From positions 133,446,300-133,510,299 of the forward strand of contig CM067374.1 of the NCBI GenBank assembly GCA_034401795.1: 64,000 bases of DNA, in the 5' to 3' direction. The DNA comes from Chaetoderma sp. LZ-2023a. Taxonomy: Eukaryota > Mollusca > Caudofoveata > Chaetodermatida > Chaetodermatidae. Made by a program: the position numbers and the translations under genes. Each line of letters begins with the position of its first letter. Position 1 is the first letter of the stretch. Positions 32,319 through 42,128 of the stretch are shown piece by piece. Under the pieces are notes generated by a model. It ran no database searches, was not told where the DNA came from, and saw only the letters and a list, made by a program, of their open reading frames with translations.

Positions 32319-33480
32319 CAGTATGCCGCAAAAATAACTACTAGAAAACACGAAAATGGGACCATAGCGCCCAAAAGACGCCAAAAAATGGGACAGTTTG
32401 CGTGCTGCGTCAATTATAAGATTTTGATGCGTTAGGAAAAGAAAATTTAGCACACCAAGAATTTAATTTAGCGCGTGGATGCGTCGAAAAAAGATATTGA
32501 GGCCCGTTTTGAAGAAGATTTAAACAAGTTCAAACTATTTAGGCGCGTTTAAATGTTCAGTGGCTAGCATAATTTTTCTCGACGAGTTTATAATTCAGGC
32601 TGTTACTGTCATCGTGTTCGCGTATTAATTATGTTAATGTGACACGACCTAGTTATGTCTACTCCGCATATAAGAAATACTCCAAAACCTATTACTAAAT
32701 ATTAAATTATCACTAAATTTCAGTCATATACAATTCCATACATTCACTTATAATACCTGTAGCACTTTTCCCGGAATAAAACGGCATGTGAGGCCTATGA
32801 GCGCGTTATTAACGTACATATTTATTTGTTGTTTACTGATTTTCCCAGAATTTCCTTTGTCTGAACATATGGTATTAACATACCGTATTTTCATAATTCT
32901 TTAGCGATCTCGCTATTCGGTACATCCCAGTGCTTTGGTTGTTTATAAAAAAGAAACTGCGAAAGCAATCGTATAGGTTGAGATCATACTTCATCGGGGA
33001 ATTCCCAAACGTCCCTGATATAGGGTATTAACGTTTAAACCACATTTTCATACTAGCCAGACTGCGCTCACCGCGATATCGCATATGCATTATGTTTGGG
33101 TTATAAAGAGAAGGAATTACGCGTGTGCGGAGATCTCTCCACTAGTAGTAAATGCCAGGATGACCACACACAAGATAAATAGTTTGTGTCATCGTATTTC
33201 CAGCACGTAACATTTTAAAACACCCGTCAAATATATAGCACCTCCTAAATTTTAAATTATTAGTGCGTCTAAAGATTTCAGTACATTCGTCAGAAAAAAA
33301 TAAATGGGTCAAGACAAATTAGACGCATCAAAACAAGAGTTTAGGCACGTCTGAAAATGTCTAGACAACGTGTTCTATATTGCATTTTGTTTTATTACGC
33401 GTTGAAAAATGGGCGCGTTTTTGTTTTCCTTTTGGCGCATTAAAAATGCGTTTTTCGTAAGTTATTTTTGCAGTGAACTG
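32319..33480. mobile_element. 1.16-kb non-autonomous DNA transposon, TA-flanked
   Basis: Both ends read TA-CAGT.....GCAAAAATAACT inward, and further subterminal words (aaaatggg, gcgcc, 'tgatgcgt') recur in inverted orientation near each end. The interior has no ORF. The TA flanks suggest a TA target site; the superfamily is uncertain because the termini are not a type I can name. Confidence 0.65.
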
Positions 33481-33654
33481 TATTGGTTAAACTATTCACG
33501 GAAGAGTTTGCTTGAAGATACACTTTCAGATTCTCTCGAAATCGCATAGGCCAGCGCGAGGGAATGATATCCAGATTGGATCACCACAGTATACTGGAGA
33601 AGAAGAGGGAACTGAGTGATCTTAATTCATTATATTTTTGTGGCGTACTGTATG

Positions 33655-33748
33655 CTGTCAAATATTTTGAAACTAATCTGATTGAGGGCTGTTGCTTCCT
33701 AGAGAAGTAACATAACAATCAAATAGGTTTCAAAATATTCAACATGTG
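33655..33748. repeat. Hairpin module D, well preserved
   Basis: Arms 'aaatattttgaaactaatct' and 'ataggtttcaaaatattcaa' flank 'gctgttgcttcctagagaag'. Confidence 0.75.
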
Positions 33749-33750
33749 TA

Positions 33751-33965
33751 ATGGTTAATTGAGGGATGCTAGTCTCATCTCAAATGTTATGCTGCACCGA
33801 TAGATTATGGTCAGAAGATTCCATTTCATTCATATCCTGTCACATTCCCATTTCTGTATCACAACTACCCGCTTCGTAATATGGTGTAAATGTTGAACAG
33901 TGATCAGTGACATCCTGTCTCCTCAAGCCGCTAAATGGAGATGGTATAGAACTAAGCTCTATGGC
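33751..33965 (-). pseudogene. Possible coding relic
   Basis: The minus-strand frame from 33960 reads through about 40 codons of ordinary protein composition (including SPFSGLRRQDVTDHC). It then has a stop and continues for a similarly protein-like stretch before a second stop. No family was recognised, and the flanks are D hairpins. It could be a decayed exon or chance. Confidence 0.2.
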
Positions 33966-34399
33966 AGCAACAACTTCCAGTCAATTTAGTTTCAAAATAT
34001 TCAAACAGCTTACCTGTATGGTTGCTTTTACACCACTTTGCCAAACTCTAGCTGGTACTTCTATGACTGAGCATATATTCTGAGCCAGACATGCTAGGCT
34101 TTTTCTGATTTGTTGAAAACTAAATCATGACAGCCATCATAGGCCGTAGAAATGTAGCGACGTTTAGCTAAAGCCTGAATACCTTTCTATAGCTGCATAA
34201 TAAAAAGCTTAAAATTACCTGCATAGTTTATGAGTGACATTATATCACCTGAATAGCTATCAAGAGATGAGATTAATTATCCTGCATTAAACTGACAATT
34301 CCCCCCAAAGACGTGCAGTTAGTACACATTCGCGACAGGGTTCGCTGTTCGTGACAAAGTTACATCATTTTTAGTGATGTCAGCTAACTAGTGCCTTAA

Positions 34400-34940
34400 T
34401 GGATGAATCCACTTTTAGCTATGCCCCGCCCATGTCTGGCTAAGCCCTGCCCATGTCTAGCTATGCCCCGCCCATGTCTAGCTAAGCCCCGCCCATGTCT
34501 AGCCATGCCCCGCCCATGTCTAGCTAAGCCCCGCCCATGTCTAGCTGAGCTCCGTCTATGCTTTGCCCGTGTTGGGATCGATCAAACCCTGAACTCCCAG
34601 CATCTCAATTTGCAGAAAACCACATGTAAACTGTTGAATAATTTGAAAGTAATTTGACTGGGCACTGTTGCTGCCTATGTCAGCAACAGTGCCCAGACAA
34701 ATTACTTTCAAATTATTCAACAGAAGAGTTATTATGTTGTAAAGACATACAATTTGTGCACATGACACACTTTTAAACATTTATGACGGACTTAGCTACG
34801 TCATTCATTACTCATTTTGATTGTGACGTCAGCCTACATGTATATGAAGTAATTGATTATGATGTCATATACTTGACTGACAAGTCAGATTCATCCATTG
34901 ATTATGATGTCAGATACTTGATTGACAGATTGGAACCATA
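34400..34940 (-). mobile_element. ~520-bp element with hairpin D and 20-bp minisatellite
   Basis: Left part: about seven ~20-bp units of 'ccccgcccatgtctagctaa' (34425-34555). Then 'gttgggatcgatcaaaccct', hairpin D (34626-34726), and 'tgacgtcagcctacatgtat..gatgtcatatacttgac'. Copies or parts lie at 2110-2290, 19865-19935, 29560-30300, 62130-62470 and 63700-64000. It is non-coding; termini are not defined. Confidence 0.7.
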
Positions 34941-35259
34941 CATTCCAAGATAGATATATTAGCTCTATTTTTTGGTTGATCGAGGTATGGGTGTGCGAGA
35001 GGTTCTGTATAGTTTTACTTATATTATGTTGTTGTAAATAACGTGTGTGCATTTACGTGAACAAGTATTAGAAGCGTCCTTTGGATGCTGTGTGGAAACA
35101 GGGTCACGACGGTAACATTTTATGCAAGAATGTGTAAGTTGTCGGCTTTGAGGTGAAGGGGTACGCGTGAAGTCTGTGTGGATTCTGGACAAATCTTGGA
35201 TGCAGAGATGAAAGTGGGAAGATATTAAAAAACATGAAAACTGTTTTATGAATGATATA
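34941..35259. other. Unrecognised sequence before the satellite
   Basis: Minus-strand frames here run into the satellite and show no domain. Confidence 0.35.
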
Positions 35260-36368
35260 GTAGCAAAAACCCATCTTGAACACACATTTAACTAGATAGG
35301 CTGAGCCGGAAATCGATCTTGAACACACTTAACTAGATAGGCTGAGCCGGAAATCCATCTTGAACACACTTAACTAGATAGGCTGAGCCGGAAATCCATC
35401 TTGAACACACATTTAACTAGATAGGCTTAGCCGGAAATCCATCTTGAACACACTTAACTAGATAGGCTGAGCCGGAAATCCATCTTGAACACACTTAACT
35501 AGATAGGCTGAGCCGGAAATCCATCTTGAACACACTTAACTAGATAGGCTGAGCCGGAAACCCATCTTGAACACACATTTAACTAGATAGGCTTAGCCGG
35601 AAATCCATCTTGAACACACTTAACTAGATAGGCTGAGCCGGAAATCCATCTTGAACACACATTTAACTAGATAGGCTTAGCCGGAAATCCATCTTGAACA
35701 CACTTAACTAGATAGGCTGAGCCGGAAATCCATCTTGAACACACATTTAACTAGATAGGCTGAGCCGGAAATCCATCTTGAACACACTTAACTAGATAGG
35801 CTTAGCCGGAAATCCATCTTGAACACACTTAACTAGATAGGCTGAGCCGGAAATCCATCTTGAACACACTTTTAACTAGATAGGCTGAGCCGGAAACCCA
35901 TCTTGAACACACTTTTAACTAGATAGGCTGAGCCGGAAATCCATCTTGAACACACTTTTAACTAGATAGGCTGAGCCGGAAATCCATCTTGAACACACTT
36001 TTAACTAGATAGGCTGAGCCGGAAATCCATCTTGAACACACTTTTAACTAGATAGGCTGAGCCGGAAATCCATCTTGAACACACTTTTAACTAGAGAGGC
36101 TGAGCCGGAAATCCATCTTGAACACACTTTTAACTAGATAGGCTGAGCCGGAAATCCATCTTGAACACACTTAACTAGATAGGCTGAGCCGGAAATCCAT
36201 CTTGAACACACTTTTAACTAGATAGGCTGAGCCGGAAATCCATCTTGAACACACTTTTAACTAGATAGGCTGAGCCGGAAATCCATCTTGAACACACTTT
36301 TAACTAGATAGGCTGAGCCGGAAATCCATCTTGAACACACTTTTAACTAGATAGGCTGAGCCGGAAAT
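35260..36368. repeat. Satellite array, 26 copies of a 40/43-bp unit
   Basis: I counted 26 occurrences of 'ta/gagccgg' in tandem units reading 'aaatccatcttgaacacact' plus '(tt)taactagataggctgagc' and 'cgg'. Units differ by spacer: cacTTA, cacATTTA or cacTTTTA. The ATTTA form, often linked with 'cttag', is in the left half; the TTTTA form dominates from about 35860. The block pattern implies expansion by unequal exchange. It is non-coding. Confidence 0.97.
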
Positions 36369-36548
36369 GTTTTTCTAATAACATGAATTCAGGTAAAAAC
36401 ATGAAAACTCATCTCTGTGGATGTCAATACCATCTTAAGACATTCAGTCATATTTGGCTTGGTATCTCCGTTGAAAAAAACGTAAAATGTGAATGAGTAA
36501 CGAAAATGGACTTACTTAAAATTTGGTATGCGGATGACAAGACCATGT

Positions 36549-36740
36549 TTAACCCTTTAACCGTCGAAATTGTTCAAGAAAATTTCAATTTAATCATAGA
36601 ATATGTCCATTTGCAGACCAAGAGAAGAGTATTTTTTGAAAATTTAGCACTGGAATGACTGGCTCGGTCATCGGTGGTAAATTTTAAATACTCTTCTCTT
36701 GGTCTGCAAATGGACATTTCTCAAGACCACTACAGAACCC
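36549..36740. mobile_element. Module A hairpin MITE, TTAA left end
   Basis: It starts TTAACCCTTTAACCGTCGAA; the hairpin at 36600-36720 has lost part of its tip. The right terminus is missing after 'ccactacagaaccc'. Confidence 0.75.
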
Positions 36741-37027
36741 GTATATATAATACTGCTGGTGTTGAATCGTTATTTCCATGTATATAAGTATGTACTGTTT
36801 TGAGTGTGTTATTATTTATACGATGTTATTAATGTTAAATAAAGAGGTATTGTTATTGCTGGTGATAGTGCTTAGTTTGTTTATTGTTATCTCATCTGTG
36901 TGAGCTTGTCCAAGCTGCTATTGTAACTACTTGACATAAAAAGGGATGAAAGCCTGATGTCTAGGATTTTCTGTAGCATGGGTCAGAATACCGTAGCTTG
37001 AATCAGGATCATACAGCGTGTATTTAT
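36741..37027. other. AT-rich sequence, nothing recognised
   Basis: It contains AATAAA near 36838, but no coding exon could be tied to it. Confidence 0.35.
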
Positions 37028-37268
37028 CCTTTTGACACTAGCCCTGGAATTGTTAAAAAAAAAATTTTATTTTCTCTTAGAAAATGTCTATTTGCAGCTC
37101 AAGAGAAGTATTTTTGACAATTTACCACTGGAATGATTGGCTCGATTATCGAGCCAATCATTCCAGTGGTAAATTTTCAAAAATACACTTCTCTTGGGCT
37201 GCAAGTGGACATTTTCCAAGATCATTGGAGAAGCCATTTTTTGGCTGATATGAGTGTGAAAGGGTTAA
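37028..37268. mobile_element. Module A hairpin MITE, TTAA right end
   Basis: The near-perfect hairpin (37085-37215) has tip 'ggctcgattatcgagcc'. The right end is GAGTGTGAAAGGGTTAA; the left end is eroded. Confidence 0.75.
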
Positions 37269-37304
37269 GCCTCAAATTTGTTTTAAGACAATTTCAACTT
37301 TACA

Positions 37305-37385
37305 AATACTGAATATTTTTAAAACAATTTGACCGAATGTTGTTGGTTACTTAGCCACTGTCAGTCAAATTGTTTTCAAAATATT
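37305..37385. repeat. Hairpin module D
   Basis: 'ctgaatatttttaaaacaat' pairs with 'gtcaaattgttttcaaaata'. Confidence 0.65.
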
Positions 37386-37616
37386 CACCAGGTGAAGAGT
37401 TATTTCCCATGGAAAATGTATGAGTCAAATAGTAAAGGAACTAGACGCATGCTTAAAGTTCTCATGTCCCATTAAATATAGACACTTGCAAGAGATATGA
37501 GATGCCTCTTGATCTTTGTTAAGTTATCAAGCATGCAATGCTACCCAGCATGCAATTCCCTGACTCCATAATCGTTGTAACTATTGGATGCCATATTCGT
37601 TTATTCTTGTCTACAG

Positions 37617-37687
37617 ACCAGGATTTCTCAAACAAAAACAACCAGCCTGCACGTACAAATGGGCATTTGTCCTCGAGCTCTGGAAGC
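37617..37687 (+). CDS. Candidate internal exon, gene unknown
   Basis: In a non-repetitive stretch a 71-bp segment is bounded by a good acceptor (ttcttgtctacag) and a good donor (gtaagc). All three frames are open; one gives a low-complexity polar peptide (KNNQPARTNGHLSSSSGS). Neighbouring exons were not found, and the match to splice consensus may be chance. Confidence 0.25.
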
Positions 37688-37738
37688 GTAAGCATGCACG
37701 TATTCATGGCAGTACATTCGACAATAATAATAAAGGCT

Positions 37739-39589
37739 AACAAGAGGCCCAAGTGGCCTGTATCACTCACTTGGACCGTAGGCATTTCAACTAGAATGTT
37801 CATTAACAATAAGTATAACTAATGAGTTGAGCAGACTTGTAACAAGAAAACAGAGGCCATGTTTCTTTATGTATCAACTTCTCTTGAACAAACTTTAATT
37901 GCCCCTTAGTCATCAATATCATCTCCCAAATTTCGGCCCGATCACATAAGCAGTTCTGGAGGTCATTTTCTCGAAAACTAGGTCATCCAAGATGGCCGCT
38001 GAATGATTCGGTCAATCAAGTTCACAAGTGAACAAATTTGGTTCAGTGCTTGCCCTAGATGATATTTCACGAGTTCTGAATCGATCCTTCAAACGGTTTC
38101 GGAGATTTTAAAAAAAATTTCAAAAAATTGGCCAAAATCTAAGATGGCCACCGGCCCAATTGTCTGATCGGGATCGTTTGAACATACTTGAATTTCTATG
38201 CCCTAAGGATGCCTCCTGCCAAATATAACTGAAATTGCCCCAGTAGTTATTGAGAAGACATTTTAAATTTCCCATTACTTTAGTATGGGGGCTTTTGGCA
38301 GGAAAATGATCCAAGATGGTCACCAAACCGTTTATCGGACTGTTTTGAAAATTGCAAATTTGAGATCAGAATACTCAAAAACACATAAAACCAATTTTGG
38401 CCTCAAAATCCATCAAATAAAAAAATCCAATAGGGCTGCCAAATACGATATATTTTGATTGGCCCACAGCGGCCATGTTTTTTTTGGGGGGTGGGGGGGG
38501 GGGTTCAACTTCCCTTGAACAAAGTTTAATGGCCCTTAGTCCCTAATAATATCTGCCAAACTTCGACTTGATCCGTTCAGCGGTTCTGGAGGTCGTTTTC
38601 GCTAAAACTAGGTCAACCAAGATGGCCGGGAAGCCATTTGACCAATCTAGTTCCCTTGAACAAACTTGGTTCAGCTCTTGCCCTAGATCATATTTTATGG
38701 GGTTTGCATCAATCCAACAAGCGGTTTCGGAGATTTTTAGACATTTCTAAAAATTGGCCAAAATCCAATATGGCTGCTGGCCCAATTAGCCGATCGGCTT
38801 CGTTTTAAACAAACTTGAATTTCTATGCCCTAAGGATGCTGCCTGCCAAATATAATTGAAATTTTCCCAGTAGTTCTCGAGAAGACATTTTAAGTTTCCC
38901 ATTGCTTTAGTATGGGAGCTTATGGCGGGATAATGATCCAAGATGGCTGACAAATTGTTTATCCGACCCTTTCGAAAATTACAAATTTGAGATCAGAATA
39001 CCCATAAACACATAAAACCAATTTCGGCCTCAGAATCCTTCAAATAAAAAAATCCAATATGGCCACCAAACATGCTATATTTTGATTGGCTCACAGCAGC
39101 CATTTTTTTTTTACGGTTCACCCTCCCTTGAACAAACTGTAATGGCGCTTAGGCCCTAATCATATCTGCCAAATTTTGACCAGATCCGTTCAGCGGTTCT
39201 GGAGAAGTTGTTTTCACTAAAACTAGGTCAACCAAGATTGCCGCCGAACCATTTGACCAATCAAGTTCCTTTGAACAAACTTTTTTCAGCTCTTGCCCTA
39301 GATCATATTTCATGAGGTTTGCTTCAATACGCCCAAGCGGTTTTGGAGAAGATTTTTAAAGACATTTCCTAAGATTGGCCAAAATCCAAGATGGCCACCA
39401 GCCAAATTGGCCGATCGACTTTGTTTGAACAAACTTGGATCCCTATGCCCCAAGGATGCTTCCTATCAAATATAATTGAAATTGGCTCTGATTCTTGATA
39501 AGTCGTTTAAAGGAAAGGTTAACGGACAGACGAACGACGGATGGTCACCATGGCATAAGCTCACTGGCCTTTTAGGCCAGGTGAGCTAA
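37739..39589 (-). repeat. Family F repeat, full length, inverted
   Basis: It starts AACAAGAGGCCCAAGTGGCC and ends 'catggcataagctcactggc..ccaggtgagctaa', the reverse of 20526-21759. It is longer because it has about three interior units ('ccaagatggccgcc', 'gccctaaggatgc', 'caaatataactgaaattg'). A G-rich slip tract lies near 38480-38505. The DIRS element begins 13 bp beyond its end. Confidence 0.85.
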
Positions 39590-39641
39590 AAATTAATGTT
39601 GCATCAAAAAAGCATCCGCTTTTGTTTCTACGAGAGTTCTT

Positions 39642-39797
39642 AATACTTACCAGATGTACTATTATGATGTCTATTATCTAGTCTAGCTCAAAATAAACAA
39701 TTAAAACTCTGCACTCTCCTGGTCCTGCCCATACTGTGTCCGGGAATACCATAGCCGCAGGTACCGAGTCAATTCCCAATCACAGTCAGATTCGTCT
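39642..39797. repeat. DIRS element 1, left inverted terminal repeat
   Basis: 156 bp ('aatacttaccagatgtacta' to 'cagtcagattcgtct') is nearly identical to the complement of 46159-46317. An outer extension (39603-39641) is unique to this end. Confidence 0.93.
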
Positions 39798-39865
39798 TAT
39801 GTTCGCCTTGGCAAACTGCGAAAGCAGCTCAGCCTCACCTCAGCGGGGTGGCTGAGGGAGGGCCA

Positions 39866-39964
39866 TAGTACATCTGGTAAGTATTAAGAATTCTCGTAGA
39901 AACAAAAGCGGATGCTTTTTTGATTCTACTTCGAATAATACTTACCAGATGTACTATTATGATA
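39866..39964. other. DIRS element 1, internal complementary region
   Basis: The first half (to about 39924) complements the outer left end, including 'gtagaaacaaaagcggatgc'. The second half ('tctacttcgaataatactta' onward) complements the outer right end at 46289-46330. This joint image of both termini is the template expected for DIRS circle formation, and it fixes the element ends at about 39603 and 46330. Confidence 0.9.
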
Positions 39965-40566
39965 AACTCCGGATTTCGACAGCCAGAAAATGCCGGTGGG
40001 AGGAGGTGAGGCTCGAACCAGCACTCAATTACCATCCAATAGAGAAGGTTAGGAAGAGACTAGAACCCTGGCATACGCTTGGGTTCTGCTATCTGACTCA
40101 GAGTGCTAAACTTCCATGGTCTAGACCGCGCTCCCCCCCTCTTTTGTCCGCACAAAATTCAGAGGGCTGTCACTGGGGATGCAACACCCACCAGACCCGT
40201 GTCAGCCCCAAGTCTCAGCTAGGGCAGTCCAGTAGAGTGCAAAGAAGCTACTACAACTTCTAACTTTGAAAACATATCAGTATATCGACTAGATTTTCAA
40301 ATTGGAATGAGTCTAATGTCTGGTTGATAGGATAAGAATACTCTTGTACCAGACTATTTACCTAAGCAGTCTGGTATTTCGACTGTAAGTAAACATTTAT
40401 AGTCACTTAATTAATGTAAACACTCACAATTTTGAGTGCTTGATCTTTTCTTGATCATCACAGGAGCTCGGCCCAATCCACGGTCGTACTCAGTCATGTG
40501 CATAGCGTTTGTTCAGTGTAGGCGGAAGACTTTAGTGATGTGTGCGAAGTAGTGGTCGGAAGGGGT

Positions 40567-42114
40567 TTAGTTTAGATTCGACAGATTGGCGACGGCTACC
40601 GGATTAAGTGAGCTGGAGATGTCGCGAAGGTAGAAATCAGTGAATGACGACTCGGCATGCCATTGTGCTACAGACATCACCTCCTCTAATGAGACACCCG
40701 TATAAAGGGCCGATGCTGCTGCTAGTGCTCGGACCTGATGGGCATTCGCACGATCAATCTGCTTTCCTGTAGCGATTTTGTGCGACATCTTAATAGCGTC
40801 AACTATCCAACGAGAAATAGTATCTTTCGAGGCACGTAAATGGGGAGCTTTGAGACATAACCACAGAGATTTCGGGTCGTCTCTCCACTCATTAGTACGT
40901 TTTTTATACATTTTAAGACATCTGACAGGACACCAAACAGAAGAGTTTGGGTCATGTCTAGTTAAACTTGGCAAATTGATCGGCTGTCCTGGATATTTAA
41001 GTGACTGATTCTTTGCCAGGAAACAAAGACGTGGAAGTAGTCTTAAACCTTCACCCGTGACAACAAAACGGTCTTGTTCGGCAGAAAGCGCATGAATTTC
41101 GCTTCTCCTTCTCGCCGACGCTGCTGCAACCAAGAAAACTGATTTAATAGTTAACAGTTTAATATCAATAGATCTAATCGGTTCAAAAGGAGCCTGTCCT
41201 AAAACCTGTAGAACAAGATATAGATTCCAAGATGGAATAGGAATTGGCTGTCTAGGTCGCAGATTGCTCATTCCTTTGATAACTTCATTCAAGGTGTCAT
41301 TCTCCACTCCTCCAATAGTGAGACTGGGAATGGCTGAAGCTAATGCAGACTTATATGCTGCTAGGGTAGAAGGTACAAGTTTGTCAACTTCGTATAAATG
41401 ACAGATAAAATCTGCTACGTGTTGAACAGATGCAGAAAAGGGATCAATATCTCCTCTCTCACACCACTGTGCAAATTTGTTGATTCTATAATTATATGTT
41501 TTTGTGGTTGAAACTCTTCTGGCTGAAGCAACAAACTTCGCTGCTTGCTCAGAAAAGCCACCCTCAATTGCACGCTGCTTGACAACATCCATGCAGTCAA
41601 TCTGAACATTTCTGGTCTGTCGTGAAGGTACAGACCCTTGTTCTGAGAGATTAGATCTCTTGCGTCTGGAAGAGAGATTGGATTGCAGACCAGAAGGTCC
41701 AGCAGATCCGTAAACCATGATTGGCCTGGCCAATACGGGGCGATCAGTAGTACTTGGCACATCCCCTCTCTTATCTTTGCCAGAACTTTCGGGATGAGAA
41801 TTGTTGGAGGGTACGCATACGCGTACATTCCCTCCCAACTTATTGCCAGTGCGTCTACTGCTAAGGCTAGCGGGTCCGGGATCGGTGACACGTAAGTGAC
41901 CATCTTTGCATTTTGATTCATCGCAAACAGGTCGACATTTGGCTTGCCCCATTGTTTGAATAGAACTTCCGCTACCGATTGGTTGAGCTGCCATTCCGTC
42001 GGACGACAAACCATCCTTCGACTGAGAGCATCCGCTAGGATGTTCAATCTTCCTGGAATGTGTGCTGCCCGAAGAATAATATTCCTCTCTTGGCACCACA
42101 GCAGAAGGTTCCAA
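40567..42114 (-). CDS. DIRS element 1 tyrosine recombinase (YR)
   Basis: A 515-codon frame; the recombinase proper occupies roughly the last 340 residues, since the N-terminal part overlaps the RT-side ORF in another frame. A core-binding region (KTYNYRINKFAQWC..., QHVADFICHLYE) is followed by the catalytic domain. The first Arg is in RRRSEIHALS, His and Arg in NAHQVRALAA, the His/Trp position in AQWH, and the Tyr nucleophile in FTDFYLRD. All four key residues are present. It integrates the circular DNA intermediate. The overlap with the upstream ORF is normal for DIRS elements, and no stop disrupts the domain. Confidence 0.9.
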   Translation of the reverse strand: MEPSAVVPREEYYSSGSTHSRKIEHPSGCSQSKDGLSSDGMAAQPIGSGSSIQTMGQAKCRPVCDESKCKDGHLRVTDPGPASLSSRRTGNKLGGNVRVCVPSNNSHPESSGKDKRGDVPSTTDRPVLARPIMVYGSAGPSGLQSNLSSRRKRSNLSEQGSVPSRQTRNVQIDCMDVVKQRAIEGGFSEQAAKFVASARRVSTTKTYNYRINKFAQWCERGDIDPFSASVQHVADFICHLYEVDKLVPSTLAAYKSALASAIPSLTIGGVENDTLNEVIKGMSNLRPRQPIPIPSWNLYLVLQVLGQAPFEPIRSIDIKLLTIKSVFLVAAASARRRSEIHALSAEQDRFVVTGEGLRLLPRLCFLAKNQSLKYPGQPINLPSLTRHDPNSSVWCPVRCLKMYKKRTNEWRDDPKSLWLCLKAPHLRASKDTISRWIVDAIKMSHKIATGKQIDRANAHQVRALAAASALYTGVSLEEVMSVAQWHAESSFTDFYLRDISSSLNPVAVANLSNLN

Positions 42115-42128
42115 ACCATCCTACACAA
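41415..42128 (-). CDS. DIRS element 1, RNase H end and methyltransferase-like connector
   Basis: This frame continues the RT/RNase H polyprotein after a frameshift at about 42128-42140. It has the RNase H end (HIPGRLNILADALSRR), then VDLFAMNQNAKMVTYVS, W.GMYAYAYPP and APYWPGQSWFTDLL. DIRS1-like elements carry a Dam-like methyltransferase domain here, and the YPP motif sits where the methylase (N/D)PPY motif would be; that assignment is inference. Beyond about 41590 the recombinase frame takes over. The same region is recognisable in element 2 and in the 47.5-kb relic. Confidence 0.75.
   Translation of the reverse strand: MCRMVWNLLLWCQERNIILRAAHIPGRLNILADALSRRMVCRPTEWQLNQSVAEVLFKQWGKPNVDLFAMNQNAKMVTYVSPIPDPLALAVDALAISWEGMYAYAYPPTILIPKVLAKIREGMCQVLLIAPYWPGQSWFTDLLDLLVCNPISLPDARDLISQNKGLYLHDRPEMFRLTAWMLSSSVQLRVAFLSKQRSLLLQPEEFQPQKHIIIESTNLHSGVREEILIPFLHLFNT

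Noticed and set aside
34403..34657. Repetitive ORF rich in PRPCLAKP
   Set aside because: Read-through of the 20-bp minisatellite inside a non-coding element.
35260..36368. CRISPR-like regular array
   Set aside because: Units are contiguous with no unique spacers, in a eukaryotic context; it is a satellite.
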